Part shown: one piece after another, positions 14,785 through 28,065 of the stretch
Layout: the number at the start of each line of letters is the position of its first letter
How positions within the stretch are numbered: the first letter of the stretch is position 1
Assembly (NCBI GenBank): GCA_026982705.1
Contig: JALSGP010000027.1
Coordinates: 1 to 64,000 of the forward strand
DNA length: 64,000 bases
Direction: 5' to 3'
From: Alphaproteobacteria bacterium
Lineage (GTDB): Bacteria; Pseudomonadota; Alphaproteobacteria; Geminicoccales; Geminicoccaceae
Made by a program: the position numbers and the translations under genes
Notes under the pieces: model-generated
Database searches by the model: none
What the model saw: only the letters and a program-made list of their open reading frames with translations
What the model was told of the DNA's origin: nothing

Positions 14785-15960
14785 TCAGGCGGCGGCCATC
14801 TCCGTCGTCACCGGTGGCGCCGGATCGACCAGGTACCAGGGCTCGTCCGCCACCTCCACCACCCGCGCCTCGCCGAGGCCGTTGAAGCGGGTCGCCAGCG
14901 TGCGAGTGTAGGCGCCGGCCATGCCCACCTCGATCCAGTCGCCCGCCGCCACGTCGGCCGGCAGCCAGTGGGGACCGGGCATGCTGTCCACCGAATCGCA
15001 GGTGGGACCGAACAGATCGTAGCCCAGCTCGGCCCGGCGGTCGATGCCCTCGGGCCGCACCCGGGCCAGCGGGAAGCGGGGTCCCAGCCACTTGAGCTCG
15101 GCGAGGCTGCCGTAGATGCCGTCGTTGAGATAGAGACGCCGGCCACGCCGCTGCTCCACCCGCACCAGCACCGAGACGCCGTCGGCCACCAGCAGCCGCC
15201 CGGGCTCGCAGGCGAGATCCACCGCGCCGATGCCGTGCCCCACCGCCTCGCGGACGACGGCCACGAAGGCCTCGAAGGGCGGCTCGTCGCCGACATAGCG
15301 GGCGGGGAAGCCGCCGCCCACGTCCAGATGCTCGATGCCGCCGGCCGCCGCCGCCACCTCGCCGGCGAGATGGATCGCGCGGGCGAAGGCCCCCGGATCC
15401 AGGCACTGGGAGCCCACGTGGAAGGTGAGGCCGAGGCGCCGGACGTGGGGCCGGGCCCGGCGCAGCAGCGCCACCGCCTCCTCCGGTTCGGCGCCGAACT
15501 TGCCGGAAAGCGCCAGCAACGCGCCGTCGTTGGCCACCGCCAGCCGCACCACCAGTTCGAGGTCGCGGGCCCCGCCCGTGACGGCCACGATCTTCTCCAG
15601 CTCCGAGACGTGGTCGAGGGCGAAGCGGCGGACGCCGTGACGGTGATAGGCCTCGGCCACCGCCGCGGCCGGTTTCACGGGATGCATGAAGGCGATCTCG
15701 ACGTCGGTGCCGAAGAGGGCGCGGATGCGGCGCACCTCGCCGATGGAGGCCACGTCGAAGGCGCGGATGCCGCCCTCGTGGAGGGCCCGCAGCACCCGTT
15801 CGTCGTCGTTGCACTTGACCGCGTAGAGCACGCGGCCGGGAAAGGCCGCCACCACCCCCTGCGCCCGGCGCCGCAGCACGTGCGGGCGGATCAGCACCAC
15901 CGGCAGATCGGGAGACGTGCGGGAGAGCAGCGCCGCGGCGCTGCCGAGGACTTCAGCCAT
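14785..15960 (-). CDS. Ornithine/arginine-type PLP decarboxylase (fold type III)
   Basis: A 391-residue group IV decarboxylase, probably ornithine decarboxylase making putrescine. PLP Lys49 sits in LYAVKCN; the phosphate loop is LDVGGGFP near residue 220; CEPGR and FGPTCDSVD (Cys near 320, the catalytic Cys of eukaryote-like ODCs) are present, as is the terminal GAYTRTLATRFNG. Length and FGPTCDS fit the short ODC/lysine-ornithine decarboxylase group, not DapC or biosynthetic SpeA. ATG at 15960 follows GGGAGG. The precise substrate (ornithine or lysine as well) needs assay. Confidence 0.85.
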   Translation of the reverse strand: MAEVLGSAAALLSRTSPDLPVVLIRPHVLRRRAQGVVAAFPGRVLYAVKCNDDERVLRALHEGGIRAFDVASIGEVRRIRALFGTDVEIAFMHPVKPAAAVAEAYHRHGVRRFALDHVSELEKIVAVTGGARDLELVVRLAVANDGALLALSGKFGAEPEEAVALLRRARPHVRRLGLTFHVGSQCLDPGAFARAIHLAGEVAAAAGGIEHLDVGGGFPARYVGDEPPFEAFVAVVREAVGHGIGAVDLACEPGRLLVADGVSVLVRVEQRRGRRLYLNDGIYGSLAELKWLGPRFPLARVRPEGIDRRAELGYDLFGPTCDSVDSMPGPHWLPADVAAGDWIEVGMAGAYTRTLATRFNGLGEARVVEVADEPWYLVDPAPPVTTEMAAA

Positions 15961-16046
15961 ACCGACCTCCCAACCCGGAGCAGTCGAGTCCGATCGGTCG
16001 GCCGCAGCCGCGGCATGCCGCGTTGCCTTGGCCGGACGAGCCGGCG

Positions 16047-16074
16047 CATATGGCCCGCGTCTTCCGGTTGTAAA
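16047..16074 (-). promoter_or_regulatory. Candidate promoter of the decarboxylase gene
   Basis: Minus strand: TTTACA (complement of 16069-16074) and CATATG (16047-16052) with a 16-nt spacer, about 85 nt before the ATG at 15960. A 14-nt palindrome CGCGGCATGCCGCG lies downstream in the leader, at roughly 16010-16023. Moderate match only. Confidence 0.4.
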
Positions 16075-16117
16075 CCCCCTGCCGGGTGCGACACGATGGC
16101 CGCCGGCAGCGGTGGCC

Positions 16118-16618
16118 CTATTTGACCGCCAGCACCGGACAGGGGGCGAGCCGGAGCAGCTCGTGGGAGACGCTGCCCAGGAGCAGCGCCGTCAGCTCGC
16201 CGTGGCCGCGGGTCCCACAGGCGAGCAGATCCGCCCCCGCCCGCTCCGCCTCCTCCAGCAGGGCCTCGGCCGGCTCGCCCTCGCGCACCCGCGTCTCCAC
16301 CCGCCGCACGCCCCGTCCGCGGGCGCGGCTCTCGGCGTCGGCGAGGAACTTCTCGGCCAGGGCGGCGATGATCCGCATGTCCTCGGTGGGCTCCGGCGGC
16401 AGTTCGATCCAGGTGGTGGGCACCACCCGCCGCGTCTCCGGCTCCACCAGATGCTCCACTTCCGCCATGCGCCTGAGGGCCTCGGGCAGCGGACGGAAGA
16501 CCATGACGTGGCACAGGAGCAGCCGGGCATCGAAACGGGCGGCGATGTCGGCAGCGAGCTCCACCGCCCGGGTGGACGGATCGGAACCGTCGACGGCGGC
16601 GAGCACGGTGCGGATCAT
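16118..16618 (-). CDS. Universal stress protein (UspA family), single domain
   Basis: A 166-residue single Usp domain. MIRTVLAAVDGSDPSTRAVELA opens the fold and the ATP-binding motif is present near the end: GTRGHGELTALLLGSVSHELL followed by CPVLAV (G-x2-G-x9-G-S pattern). It should therefore bind ATP. Start ATG at 16618 is picked because GGAGGAG lies 6 nt before it; in-frame ATGs at 16624 and 16633 would overlap that site. Divergent from the ECF sigma gene across about 250 bp. Confidence 0.88.
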   Translation of the reverse strand: MIRTVLAAVDGSDPSTRAVELAADIAARFDARLLLCHVMVFRPLPEALRRMAEVEHLVEPETRRVVPTTWIELPPEPTEDMRIIAALAEKFLADAESRARGRGVRRVETRVREGEPAEALLEEAERAGADLLACGTRGHGELTALLLGSVSHELLRLAPCPVLAVK

Positions 16619-16865
16619 GGCCATCTCCTCCACCGGTCTCCCGGCGCGCTAGCAGATCCGACGCGACGGCGGCAAGGGCCGTCCCGCCGGCGTGACCTTC
16701 CGGCCACGGCCGCGGTTGACCCGCCGGCGGCACCCCGGCAGGCTCCCCCCGACCGGGAATAGGAGGGACCGCCGTCACGTCGGTGGGGTGCAGCCGCCGG
16801 ATCGGCCGCGCGGCCCTCTCCGGTCGCAGCCCGTCCCATCGGCCGCCGGAGGGAGGAGACGAAGG

Positions 16866-17477
16866 GTGAAGCCGCCGTCGAAGCGCATCCGCGACGCCGC
16901 CTTCCCGTCCACGCCCCGCGTGCGCCCGTCCCCCGCGGCGCCCGCACGCGCGGGAATCGACCAGGAGATGATCGCCCATATCGCCGCCCTGCGCCGCTAT
17001 GCGCTGCTGCTGGTGGGCGAGGCCCACGACGCCGACGATCTGGTGCAGGAAGCTCTCGCCCGTGTGCTGGCACGGACACGGAGCTGGACCCGGGTGCGGG
17101 ACGTGAGGTCATATCTATTTACGACCCTGCACCATGTCTTCATAGATGCGATGCGGAGGCGGCGCCATGTCCGCATGGCGGTGGACGTGGACGAGATCGT
17201 CGACCGGCTGGCGGTGCCCGCGGGTCAGCTCGACCGTCTGGCCTGGCGGGATTTCGTGCGGGCGCTGGCGACGATCCCGGCGGAGCAGCGGGAAGTGGTG
17301 CTGCTCGTGGGGATGGAGGGGATGAGCTACGCGGAGGCGGCGCGTGTGCTGGGGGTGCCCATCGGCACGGTGATGTCGCGGCTCTCCCGCGGGCGCGAGG
17401 CCCTGCGCCGCCTCACCCACCGCGGCGCGCCGGTGCGGCTGCGGGTGGTGGGACGAACGCGGAGGGACGATCCGTGA
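16866..17477 (+). CDS. ECF-type RNA polymerase sigma factor
   Basis: A 203-residue two-domain sigma factor: region 2 at about 40-105 (ALRRYALLLVGEAHDADDLVQEALARVL, then VRSYLFTTLHHVFIDAMRRRRH) and region 4 at about 135-190 (LATIPAEQREVVLLVGMEGMSYAEAARVLGVPIGTVMSRLSRGRE, helix-turn-helix). GTG at 16866 follows GGAGGGAGGAG. The gene overlaps the anti-sigma gene by 4 nt (GTGA), so the pair is coupled. It is not EcfG: the partner is a membrane protein and no NepR/PhyR genes are present. A candidate -35 TTGACC is at 16716-16721 but no convincing -10 was found. Confidence 0.88.
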   Translation: MKPPSKRIRDAAFPSTPRVRPSPAAPARAGIDQEMIAHIAALRRYALLLVGEAHDADDLVQEALARVLARTRSWTRVRDVRSYLFTTLHHVFIDAMRRRRHVRMAVDVDEIVDRLAVPAGQLDRLAWRDFVRALATIPAEQREVVLLVGMEGMSYAEAARVLGVPIGTVMSRLSRGREALRRLTHRGAPVRLRVVGRTRRDDP

Positions 17478-18286
17478 GCGAGTGCGGACCATCTCGGCCC
17501 TTCCCGGTGGACGACGCCACGCTCGTCGCCTATGCCGACGGGATGCTGCGCGGTGCCCGGCGCCGCCGGCTCGACCGGCTGGTGCGCGGCGATCCCGCAG
17601 TGGCGGCACGGGCGGCCGTCTACGCCGAACAGCGGCGGCGTCTGGGCGGCCTGCGCACCGCCCTCCCCATGGCCGATTCCGTCGATTTCCATCCCGAGCT
17701 GGTGGCGGCGGTGGCGGACCGGCTGCGCCGTCATCGCCGGACCCGCCGCCTCGCCGTCGCCGCGGTGCTGGCCCTGCTGCTCTCGAGCGGCGCGCTGCTG
17801 CGCACGATGGAGACGACGCGGCCATCTCTCGGGCGGCCGGTGGCGACGGCCGGGGACGTGGCGGGGCACGCCGCCGACGCCGTCCGTTTCCAGCGTCCCG
17901 ATCTCCGGGCCTTCGGCCTGCGGCTGGTGGCCGAGGCGACGCTGCCGCGTGCCCGCGTGCCGGCCGTGCGGCTGGTGTACGAGGACGCGGAGGGGGCTCC
18001 CGTCTATCTGGTGGTGGGCGTGGTCCAGGGCGAGGAGGCGGAGGCCATCGGCACCGTGCCGGAGGGCTATGTGGCGCTGGAATGGCGACGCGGCCCCACC
18101 CTTCTGGCCTTGGTGGCGCCGAGCGGCCGACCCTGGATGCGCGACGTCATGAAGGAGGTGGAGCGCAGCCTGTTGGAGCCGCCCGCCGCGCCACCCCCGG
18201 GTGGGGTGGTCCCGGCGGCCGACGGCGGCGCGGCCGTCGAGCCCCCGGATCCCGCCGCCGACGACGGCGGAGCCGCGACCCTCTGA
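17474..18286 (+). CDS. Membrane anti-sigma factor
   Basis: A 270-residue single-pass protein. The cytoplasmic part (about 1-95) begins like an anti-sigma domain, DATLVAYADGMLRGARRRRLDRLVRGDP, lacking the zinc-binding H-x3-C-x2-C signature; one membrane helix follows at about 97-112 (LAVAAVLALLLSSGALL), then an extracytoplasmic domain of 130 residues and a Pro/Ala/Gly-rich tail. This layout and the 4-nt overlap with the sigma gene support a sigma-sequestering role. The signal sensed is not indicated. Confidence 0.78.
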   Translation: MSECGPSRPFPVDDATLVAYADGMLRGARRRRLDRLVRGDPAVAARAAVYAEQRRRLGGLRTALPMADSVDFHPELVAAVADRLRRHRRTRRLAVAAVLALLLSSGALLRTMETTRPSLGRPVATAGDVAGHAADAVRFQRPDLRAFGLRLVAEATLPRARVPAVRLVYEDAEGAPVYLVVGVVQGEEAEAIGTVPEGYVALEWRRGPTLLALVAPSGRPWMRDVMKEVERSLLEPPAAPPPGGVVPAADGGAAVEPPDPAADDGGAATL

Positions 18287-18380
18287 ATGATCCCCGTGGC
18301 CGTGCCGCCGCGGTCCCGATCCGCGCACCGGCGCCCGCCGCTCCGTACCTTCCGCCGACCGTCTCCACCTCCTATCTAAG

Positions 18381-18402
18381 GCGCGGGATCCCGGACCCGC
18401 GC
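18381..18402 (+). other. Hairpin in the leader of the double-Usp gene
   Basis: GCGCGGG (18381-18387) and CCCGCGC (18396-18402) form a 7-bp stem with an 8-nt loop ending directly before the ribosome-binding GGGGAGGAGG. A possible -10, TATCTA, is at 18373-18378. The hairpin may stabilise the 5' end or adjust translation; no direct evidence. Confidence 0.35.
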
Positions 18403-18419
18403 AGGGGAGGAGGTGGACG

Positions 18420-19262
18420 ATGGCCCTCAAGGATCTGCTGGTGCTGATCGACCGCAGCGAGGCGTCGCTCGCGCGGTTCGACTTCGCGCTCTCGCTGGCC
18501 GATGCCGACGACGCCCACCTCACCGCCCTGCTGCTGGTGGCCGAACCCTACATTCCGGCCTCCGTGGGCGTGAACATCCCCGCCGACGTGCTGGCCCAGC
18601 AGCGGGCCCGCGCCGAGGAGGAGGCGCGGGAGCTGATCGCCCGCTACGATCGGCACGCCGGCCGTTTCGGCCGCCCGGTGGAGTTCCGTCACGAGATCGC
18701 GCCCGTCGATCGCCTGCCCGCCATCTTCACCCGTCACGCGCGGCACGCCGATCTCGCGGTGGTGGGTCAGCCGGATCCGGAACAGGAGGGCGTGGACCAG
18801 GCCCTGCTGGCCGAGGCCGCCTTCATGCACTCGGGCCGGCCGGCCATCGTGGTGCCCTACATCGGTCATCGCCGCTCGCCGCCGCGGGTGGTGATGTGCT
18901 GCTGGGACGGCTCGAGAGAGGCGGCCCGCGCCATCAACGACGCCCTGCCGCTGCTGGAGGATGCCGAACGGGTGCTGATGGTGACGGTGGACGCCGAGAA
19001 ACTGGGCGGACGCGTGGGGCCCATCGCCGGCGCCGACATGGCCGCCCATCTCGCCCATCACGGCATCGAGGTGGAGGTCAAGGACATGGAGAGCGGCGGG
19101 CTGGACGTGCCCGACGTGATCCTCTCCGCGGCCGCCGACGAGGGTGCGGATCTCCTCGTCATGGGCGGCTACGGCCACTCCCGGCTGCGGGAGATCGTCT
19201 TCGGCGGCGTCACCCAGCACATCATGGAACACATGACGGTGCCGGTGCTCTTCTCCCACTGA
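18420..19262 (+). CDS. Universal stress protein, tandem Usp domains
   Basis: A 280-residue protein with two Usp-like halves. The second half has VVMCCWDGSREAARAINDALPLLE and ends with LLVMGGYGHSRLREIVFGGVTQHIMEHMTVPVLF, keeping the G-x2-G-x9-G pattern of nucleotide-binding Usps; the first half (MALKDLLVLIDRSEASLARFDFALSLA) lacks a clear motif. Strong GGGGAGGAGG precedes the ATG. It follows the sigma/anti-sigma pair on the same strand after 133 bp and ends at a hairpin shared with gyrB. Confidence 0.87.
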   Translation: MALKDLLVLIDRSEASLARFDFALSLADADDAHLTALLLVAEPYIPASVGVNIPADVLAQQRARAEEEARELIARYDRHAGRFGRPVEFRHEIAPVDRLPAIFTRHARHADLAVVGQPDPEQEGVDQALLAEAAFMHSGRPAIVVPYIGHRRSPPRVVMCCWDGSREAARAINDALPLLEDAERVLMVTVDAEKLGGRVGPIAGADMAAHLAHHGIEVEVKDMESGGLDVPDVILSAAADEGADLLVMGGYGHSRLREIVFGGVTQHIMEHMTVPVLFSH

Positions 19263-19285
19263 CCGGCACCGCGGTCCCGGACGGA

Positions 19286-19308
19286 ACGGCCGCCCCGCGG
19301 GCGGCCGT
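19286..19308. terminator. Bidirectional terminator between usp and gyrB
   Basis: ACGGCCGCCC (19286-19295) and GGGCGGCCGT (19299-19308) form a perfect 10-bp stem with loop CGC, 24 nt after the usp stop and 7 nt after the convergent gyrB stop. It can act on both strands. Confidence 0.75.
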
Positions 19309-19314
19309 CGCCGT

Positions 19315-23998
<4,684 letters not shown>

Positions 23999-24126
23999 CG
24001 GTTGCCCTCTGTCGCCAGGTTGCGCTGCCGCCCGCGGCGGCCGCGGGCCCCGACGCTCCCCGTCGGGGCGCGCACGCTAGCAGAATTGGCGCCGTCCGTC
24101 GAAGGGGGAATGGTCGCGCCGGCCCC

Positions 24127-25614
24127 TCAGCCCTGCAGCCGCCGCATCAGCACCTCCAGATCCTCGCGGATCTGGGGGTCCTCCGCCCGCAGCCGCTCGA
24201 TGGTGCGGACGGCGTGCATCACCGTGGTGTGGTCGCGCCCGCCGAACCGGCGGCCGATCTCCGGCAGCGAACGGGTGGTGAGCTGCTTGCAGAGGTACAT
24301 GGCCACCTGGCGCGGCCGTGCCACCGAGCGCGAGCGGCGCGCCGAGGCCATGTCGCTCATCTTGAGGCCGTAATGCTCCACCACGGCCCGCTGGATCTCG
24401 TCGATGGTGATGCGGCGTTCGCTGGCACGCAGGAGGTCCTGCAGCACCTCCTGGCACATCTTCACCGTCATGGGACGGCCGCTGAACCGGGAGGCGTGGA
24501 CCAGGCGGTTGAGGGCGCCCTCCAGCTCGCGCACGTTGCTGGTGATCTTGGCCGCCAGGAACTCCATCACCTCGCGCGGCACCGCCACCCCCATCTGCTC
24601 GGCCTTGGCCTCGAGGATGCCGAGGCGGAGCTCGTAGGTGGTGGGATGGATGTCCGCCACCAGTCCCCAGGAGAGACGCGAGCGGATCCGCTCCTCGAGA
24701 CCGGAGAGGTCGGCGGGACTGCGGTCGGCGGAGATGACGATCTGACGGCCCCGCTCGATCAGGGCGTTGAAGGTGTGGAAGAACTCCTCCTGGGTGCTGT
24801 CCTTGCCGCTGATGAACTGGACGTCGTCCACCATCAGCACGTCGACGGAGCGGAACAGCTCCTTGAACTGCATGGTCTCCTTCGCCCGCAGCGCCCGGAC
24901 GAACTGGTACATGAACTTCTCCGCCGACAGATAGATCACCCGCCGGTGCGGCGCCCGCTGGCGGATGCGCCAGCCGATGGCGTGCATCAGGTGGGTCTTG
25001 CCCAGCCCCACCCCGCCGTAGAGGAACAGCGGGTTGAAGGGGGGCGCGTCGGACATGGCCACCCGCTCGGCGGCGGCGAAGGCGAACTCGTTGGGCTTGC
25101 CCACCACGAAGGTCTCGAAGGTGAAGCGGGGATCGAGGCGCGCGCCCAGCTCCTCCAGCTCGTCCTCCCGCGCCTCCCCGGCCGCGGGCACCGGCGCCGG
25201 TGCGGTCCCGGCCGTAGGGCGCGCCGACACCGCGGTCGCGGGGCCGCCGCGCGGGCGCGGGGGACGGACGGTGAGGGCGATGGAGCGCACTGCCGGGTTC
25301 ACCTCCGCCCACAGGGAGCGGATGCGATCGGCATAGTGGGAGACGATCCAGTCCCGCATGAACTGGGTGGGCACGGCCAGCACCAGCTTGTCGCCCTCCA
25401 CCCCCTCCACCTCCAGCGGTCGCAGCCAGGTGCGGAAGGCCGTCTCGCCGAACTCGGCACGCAACGCCTCGCGCACGCGCTCCCACTGTTCGTGCAGTCG
25501 GCTCGACGGCGGCACCATCCCTGCCTCGGCATACACCGGCGCGTCCTCCGTACTGGCGACGATGCGCCCTCCCGTCCGGCCCCACGGGGGCCGGAGCCCT
25601 GGTCCCGAGTCCAT
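24127..25614 (-). CDS. dnaA: Chromosomal replication initiator DnaA
   Basis: Initiator ATPase that unwinds oriC. Domain I ([28 protein letters not shown]), a low-complexity Pro/Ala/Glu linker (domain II), the AAA+ domain III with Walker [10 protein letters not shown] (about residue 200) and Walker [15 protein letters not shown], and domain IV with the DnaA-box reading motif [18 protein letters not shown]. The start is uncertain: ATG 25614 (495 aa) has poor ribosome-binding sequence; ATG 25518 (463 aa), 7 codons before domain I, is equally possible; the open frame reaches 25731. Confidence 0.97.
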   Translation of the reverse strand: MDSGPGLRPPWGRTGGRIVASTEDAPVYAEAGMVPPSSRLHEQWERVREALRAEFGETAFRTWLRPLEVEGVEGDKLVLAVPTQFMRDWIVSHYADRIRSLWAEVNPAVRSIALTVRPPRPRGGPATAVSARPTAGTAPAPVPAAGEAREDELEELGARLDPRFTFETFVVGKPNEFAFAAAERVAMSDAPPFNPLFLYGGVGLGKTHLMHAIGWRIRQRAPHRRVIYLSAEKFMYQFVRALRAKETMQFKELFRSVDVLMVDDVQFISGKDSTQEEFFHTFNALIERGRQIVISADRSPADLSGLEERIRSRLSWGLVADIHPTTYELRLGILEAKAEQMGVAVPREVMEFLAAKITSNVRELEGALNRLVHASRFSGRPMTVKMCQEVLQDLLRASERRITIDEIQRAVVEHYGLKMSDMASARRSRSVARPRQVAMYLCKQLTTRSLPEIGRRFGGRDHTTVMHAVRTIERLRAEDPQIREDLEVLMRRLQG

Positions 25615-25733
25615 GTGTCGAACGGTCGCCGGGGGATCCCCTGCGGGCTCCTCCCCTCCGCCCCTCACTCTACCACGGCGGTGCCGTCCCCGCACGCGGA
25701 TCGTTGTCCGCTCCCCGGCCCGCCGGCGCACGC

Positions 25734-25760
25734 GAAAGTGTCACGGATCCGGCCACTTTC
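25734..25760. promoter_or_regulatory. Inverted repeat upstream of dnaA
   Basis: GAAAGTG and CACTTTC are exact 7-nt inverted repeats separated by 13 nt (centre-to-centre 20 bp, two helical turns), about 120-145 bp before the dnaA ATG. The geometry suits a dimeric regulator; the protein is unknown. Confidence 0.35.
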
Positions 25761-25897
25761 CTCGATCCCCTCGTCCCGTTCCGGCACCGGCGAAGGCTAA
25801 TCGGCGGCCCCGTGGCGGGCAAGGGGATCGAACCGCGAACGCCCGCTTTCGCCCTTCGGTTGAATTGCACGCCAACCGGGGAGCCCCGACACGACGA

Positions 25898-25918
25898 GGG
25901 CCGCACAGGGGCGGCCCC
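25898..25918 (-). terminator. rpsT terminator hairpin
   Basis: On the minus strand GGGCCGC and GCGGCCC pair across a 6-nt loop about 25 nt after the rpsT stop. Confidence 0.6.
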
Positions 25919-25942
25919 CGCGTCGCGGCCCGGACGTCCCGC

Positions 25943-26230
25943 TCAACCCGCCGGCTGGGCCGCGGCCTCCTCGAGGGCCTTCACCCGCCGGGCGAGGCGC
26001 GAGATCTTGCGGGCGGCGGTGTTGATGTGGAGGACGCCCTTGGTGACGCCCCGCCGCAGCTCGGACTCGGCCTTCACGAAGGCCTCCCGCGCCGCCTCGT
26101 GGTCGCCGCGGGCGATGGCCTCCTCCACCTTGCGCACGAAGGTGCGGATGCGGCTCCTGCGGGACTTGTTGCGGAGCGTCCGTCTCGCGATCTGCCGGAC
26201 GCGCTTCTTCGCGGACAGGGAGTGTGCCAC
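25943..26230 (-). CDS. rpsT: 30S ribosomal protein bS20
   Basis: A 95-residue basic helical-bundle protein that binds 16S rRNA. It opens [36 protein letters not shown], the diagnostic S20 start, and has [26 protein letters not shown]. The tail EEAAAQPAG is longer and more acidic than in E. coli. It sits directly upstream of dnaA on the same strand, an arrangement common in alphaproteobacteria. Confidence 0.97.
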   Translation of the reverse strand: MAHSLSAKKRVRQIARRTLRNKSRRSRIRTFVRKVEEAIARGDHEAAREAFVKAESELRRGVTKGVLHINTAARKISRLARRVKALEEAAAQPAG

Positions 26231-26308
26231 GGATCCCCTCTTCCGGTTGGCTCCACGCGACGACGCCCCGCCGCCGACGGGCGGGGCGATCCCGCGATCT
26301 AGTGCGGC

Positions 26309-27082
26309 TCAGCGGTTTTTGAAGTCCGGCTTGCGCTTCTCGGCGAAGGCCACCATCCCCTCGCGGCGGTCCTCGGTGGCGAAGGTGGCGTAGAACAGCC
26401 GCCGCTCGAAGCGCAGTCCCTCGGCCAGCGTGGTCTCGTAGGCCCGGTTCACCGCCTCCTTGGCCATCTGCACCGCCGGCTGCGACTTGGCGGCGATCTC
26501 CTCGGCCAGTTTCAGCGCCTCCTCCATCAGCTTCTCGGTGGGCACCACCCGCGCCACCAGATTGGAGCGTTCCGCCTCCTCGGCGGTCATCATGCGGCCG
26601 GTGAGGATCATCTCCATGGCCTTGGCCTTGCCCACCGCCCGGGTGAGACGCTGGGTGCCGCCGGCACCGGGAATGGTGCCGAGGTTGATCTCCGGCTGGC
26701 CGAAGCGGGCGTTCTCGGCGGCGATGACGATGTCGCACATCATGGCGAGCTCGCAGCCGCCGCCCAGCGCATAGCCCGCCACCGCGGCGATCAGCGGCTT
26801 GCGCCGATCGGCCACCCGCTGCCAGGGCGCGATGAAGTCGCTGCGGAACGCGCCCATGAAGTCCAGCTCCATCATCTCCTTGATGTCGGCGCCGGCGGCG
26901 AAGGCCCTCTCGCTGCCGGTGACGATCACCACCGCGATGGCGTCGTCGGCCTCGAACTCGTCCAGCGCCCGGTTGAGCTCGCGGATGAGCTGGCCGTTCA
27001 GGGCATTGAGCTGTTTGGGGCGATTGAGCGTCACGATGCCGACGGCACCGCGACGATCGACCAGAATGGTCTCGTAGGCCAT
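26309..27082 (-). CDS. Enoyl-CoA hydratase
   Basis: Hydrates trans-2-enoyl-CoA in beta-oxidation. 257 residues, crotonase fold. The oxyanion-hole segments [11 protein letters not shown] and [13 protein letters not shown] are present, and both catalytic glutamates can be placed (Glu in GGCELA near 112 and in [20 protein letters not shown] near 132). The C-terminal [21 protein letters not shown] is typical of the FadB1x/PaaF-like mitochondrial-type short-chain hydratases. It lies between rpsT and mutM on the same strand; an acyl-CoA role in PHB or the ethylmalonyl-CoA pathway (crotonyl-CoA supply) is plausible but inferred. Confidence 0.9.
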   Translation of the reverse strand: MAYETILVDRRGAVGIVTLNRPKQLNALNGQLIRELNRALDEFEADDAIAVVIVTGSERAFAAGADIKEMMELDFMGAFRSDFIAPWQRVADRRKPLIAAVAGYALGGGCELAMMCDIVIAAENARFGQPEINLGTIPGAGGTQRLTRAVGKAKAMEMILTGRMMTAEEAERSNLVARVVPTEKLMEEALKLAEEIAAKSQPAVQMAKEAVNRAYETTLAEGLRFERRLFYATFATEDRREGMVAFAEKRKPDFKNR

Positions 27083-27169
27083 CGCTACCTCCGTTCCCTC
27101 GTCCTCCGGACGGATCCGCCCGCCGGCCGCCGTCCTCGGACGGCCCGGCCCTATAGCGCCCCCGTCTCC

Positions 27170-28000
27170 TCAGGGGAACACCCGCCGCCGCCGCTGGCAG
27201 CGCGGACAGAAGAAGCTGGAACGTCCGCCCCGCGCCTCCCGCACCACCGCGCCGCCGCAGCGCGGACAGGGCGCGCCCGCCCGCCCGTAGACCCGGAAGG
27301 CGTTCTGGAACCTGCCGAGGCGGCCGTCGGCCGCGACATAGTCGCGCAGCGTCGAGCCGCCGGCGCCAATGGCCTCCTCCAGCACCTTCCGGATCGCCGC
27401 GACCAGCCGCGCCCGCGTGCGCGGCCCCAGCGTCGCCGCCGGCGCGAAGGGGTGGATGCGGGCCGCGAACAGCGCCTCGCACACGTAGATGTTGCCGAGA
27501 CCGGCCACCACCCGCTGATCCAGCAGCACGTCACGGATGGCGGCGCGGCGCCCCACGAGCGCCCGCCCCAGCCCCGTGGCGTCGAAACCGGGCGCGAGCG
27601 GTTCGGGCCCCAGCACGGCGAGGCGCGGATCGCGGAGGAGATCCCGTCGCGGCACCAGGTCCACCGTCCCGAAGCGGCGCGGGTCCACATAGTCCAGGAC
27701 CGCGCCGCCGGAGAACCGCAGGCGCAGATGGGTGTGCGGCCGCGGCGGCCCGTCCAGCACCAGCCGTCCCGACATGCCGAGGTGGACCAGCAGCACCTCC
27801 GGCCCGTCGGTGACCAGCAGCAGATACTTGCCGCGGCGGCCGAAGGCCACGAGCCGCCTTCCGGCGAGCCGCGCCGGCAGATCCGCCGGTACCGGCGTGC
27901 GCAGGTCGCGCCGGCGCAGCTCCACCGCCTCGATGCGGGCGTGGCGGAGCCGCCGCGCCAGCGCCCGCCGCGTGGTCTCGACCTCCGGGAGTTCCGGCAC
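27170..28000 (-). CDS. mutM: Formamidopyrimidine-DNA glycosylase
   Basis: Removes 8-oxoguanine and FapyG from DNA. The start is decided by chemistry: the nucleophile is the N-terminal proline, so translation must begin at GTG 28000, giving fM-PELPEVETT; an in-frame ATG at 28030 would bury it. 276 residues with Glu of PELPE, the Lys in GRRGKYLL (near 57), the H2TH region (VVAGLGNIYVCEALF) and a C-terminal zinc finger CPRCGG...FFCPRCQR. Divergent from ubiE, as in many alphaproteobacteria. Confidence 0.96.
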   Translation of the reverse strand: MPELPEVETTRRALARRLRHARIEAVELRRRDLRTPVPADLPARLAGRRLVAFGRRGKYLLLVTDGPEVLLVHLGMSGRLVLDGPPRPHTHLRLRFSGGAVLDYVDPRRFGTVDLVPRRDLLRDPRLAVLGPEPLAPGFDATGLGRALVGRRAAIRDVLLDQRVVAGLGNIYVCEALFAARIHPFAPAATLGPRTRARLVAAIRKVLEEAIGAGGSTLRDYVAADGRLGRFQNAFRVYGRAGAPCPRCGGAVVREARGGRSSFFCPRCQRRRRVFP

Positions 28001-28065
28001 GGGCCGTGCTTGTCCCCCACCCGCCGCCACCCTAGAACCGGACGGGTGGAGGTGGAAGAGGGGCG

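Larger units (their letters stand above)
25615..25942. other. rpsT-dnaA intergenic region (328 bp), no recognised gene
   Basis: Holds the rpsT terminator, a tRNA-like fragment, an inverted repeat GAAAGTG (25734-25740) / CACTTTC (25754-25760) and a possible dnaA -10, TAGAGT on the minus strand (complement of 25670-25675). The only DnaA-box-like string is TTGTCCGCT near 25703, two mismatches from TTGTCCACA, and no AT-rich unwinding stretch is visible, so this does not look like oriC. Confidence 0.6.

Noticed and set aside
16866-18286. EcfG/NepR general stress pair
   Set aside because: The partner is a membrane protein with a large outside domain; NepR is a small soluble protein and PhyR is missing.
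25805-25846. Functional tRNA gene
   Set aside because: No D or anticodon arm and T stem unpaired; kept only as a tRNA-like fragment.
25615-25942. oriC between dnaA and rpsT
   Set aside because: Only one poor DnaA-box match and no AT-rich stretch; origin signals are not visible.
27998-28030. ATG at 28030 as the mutM start
   Set aside because: It would bury the catalytic N-terminal proline.
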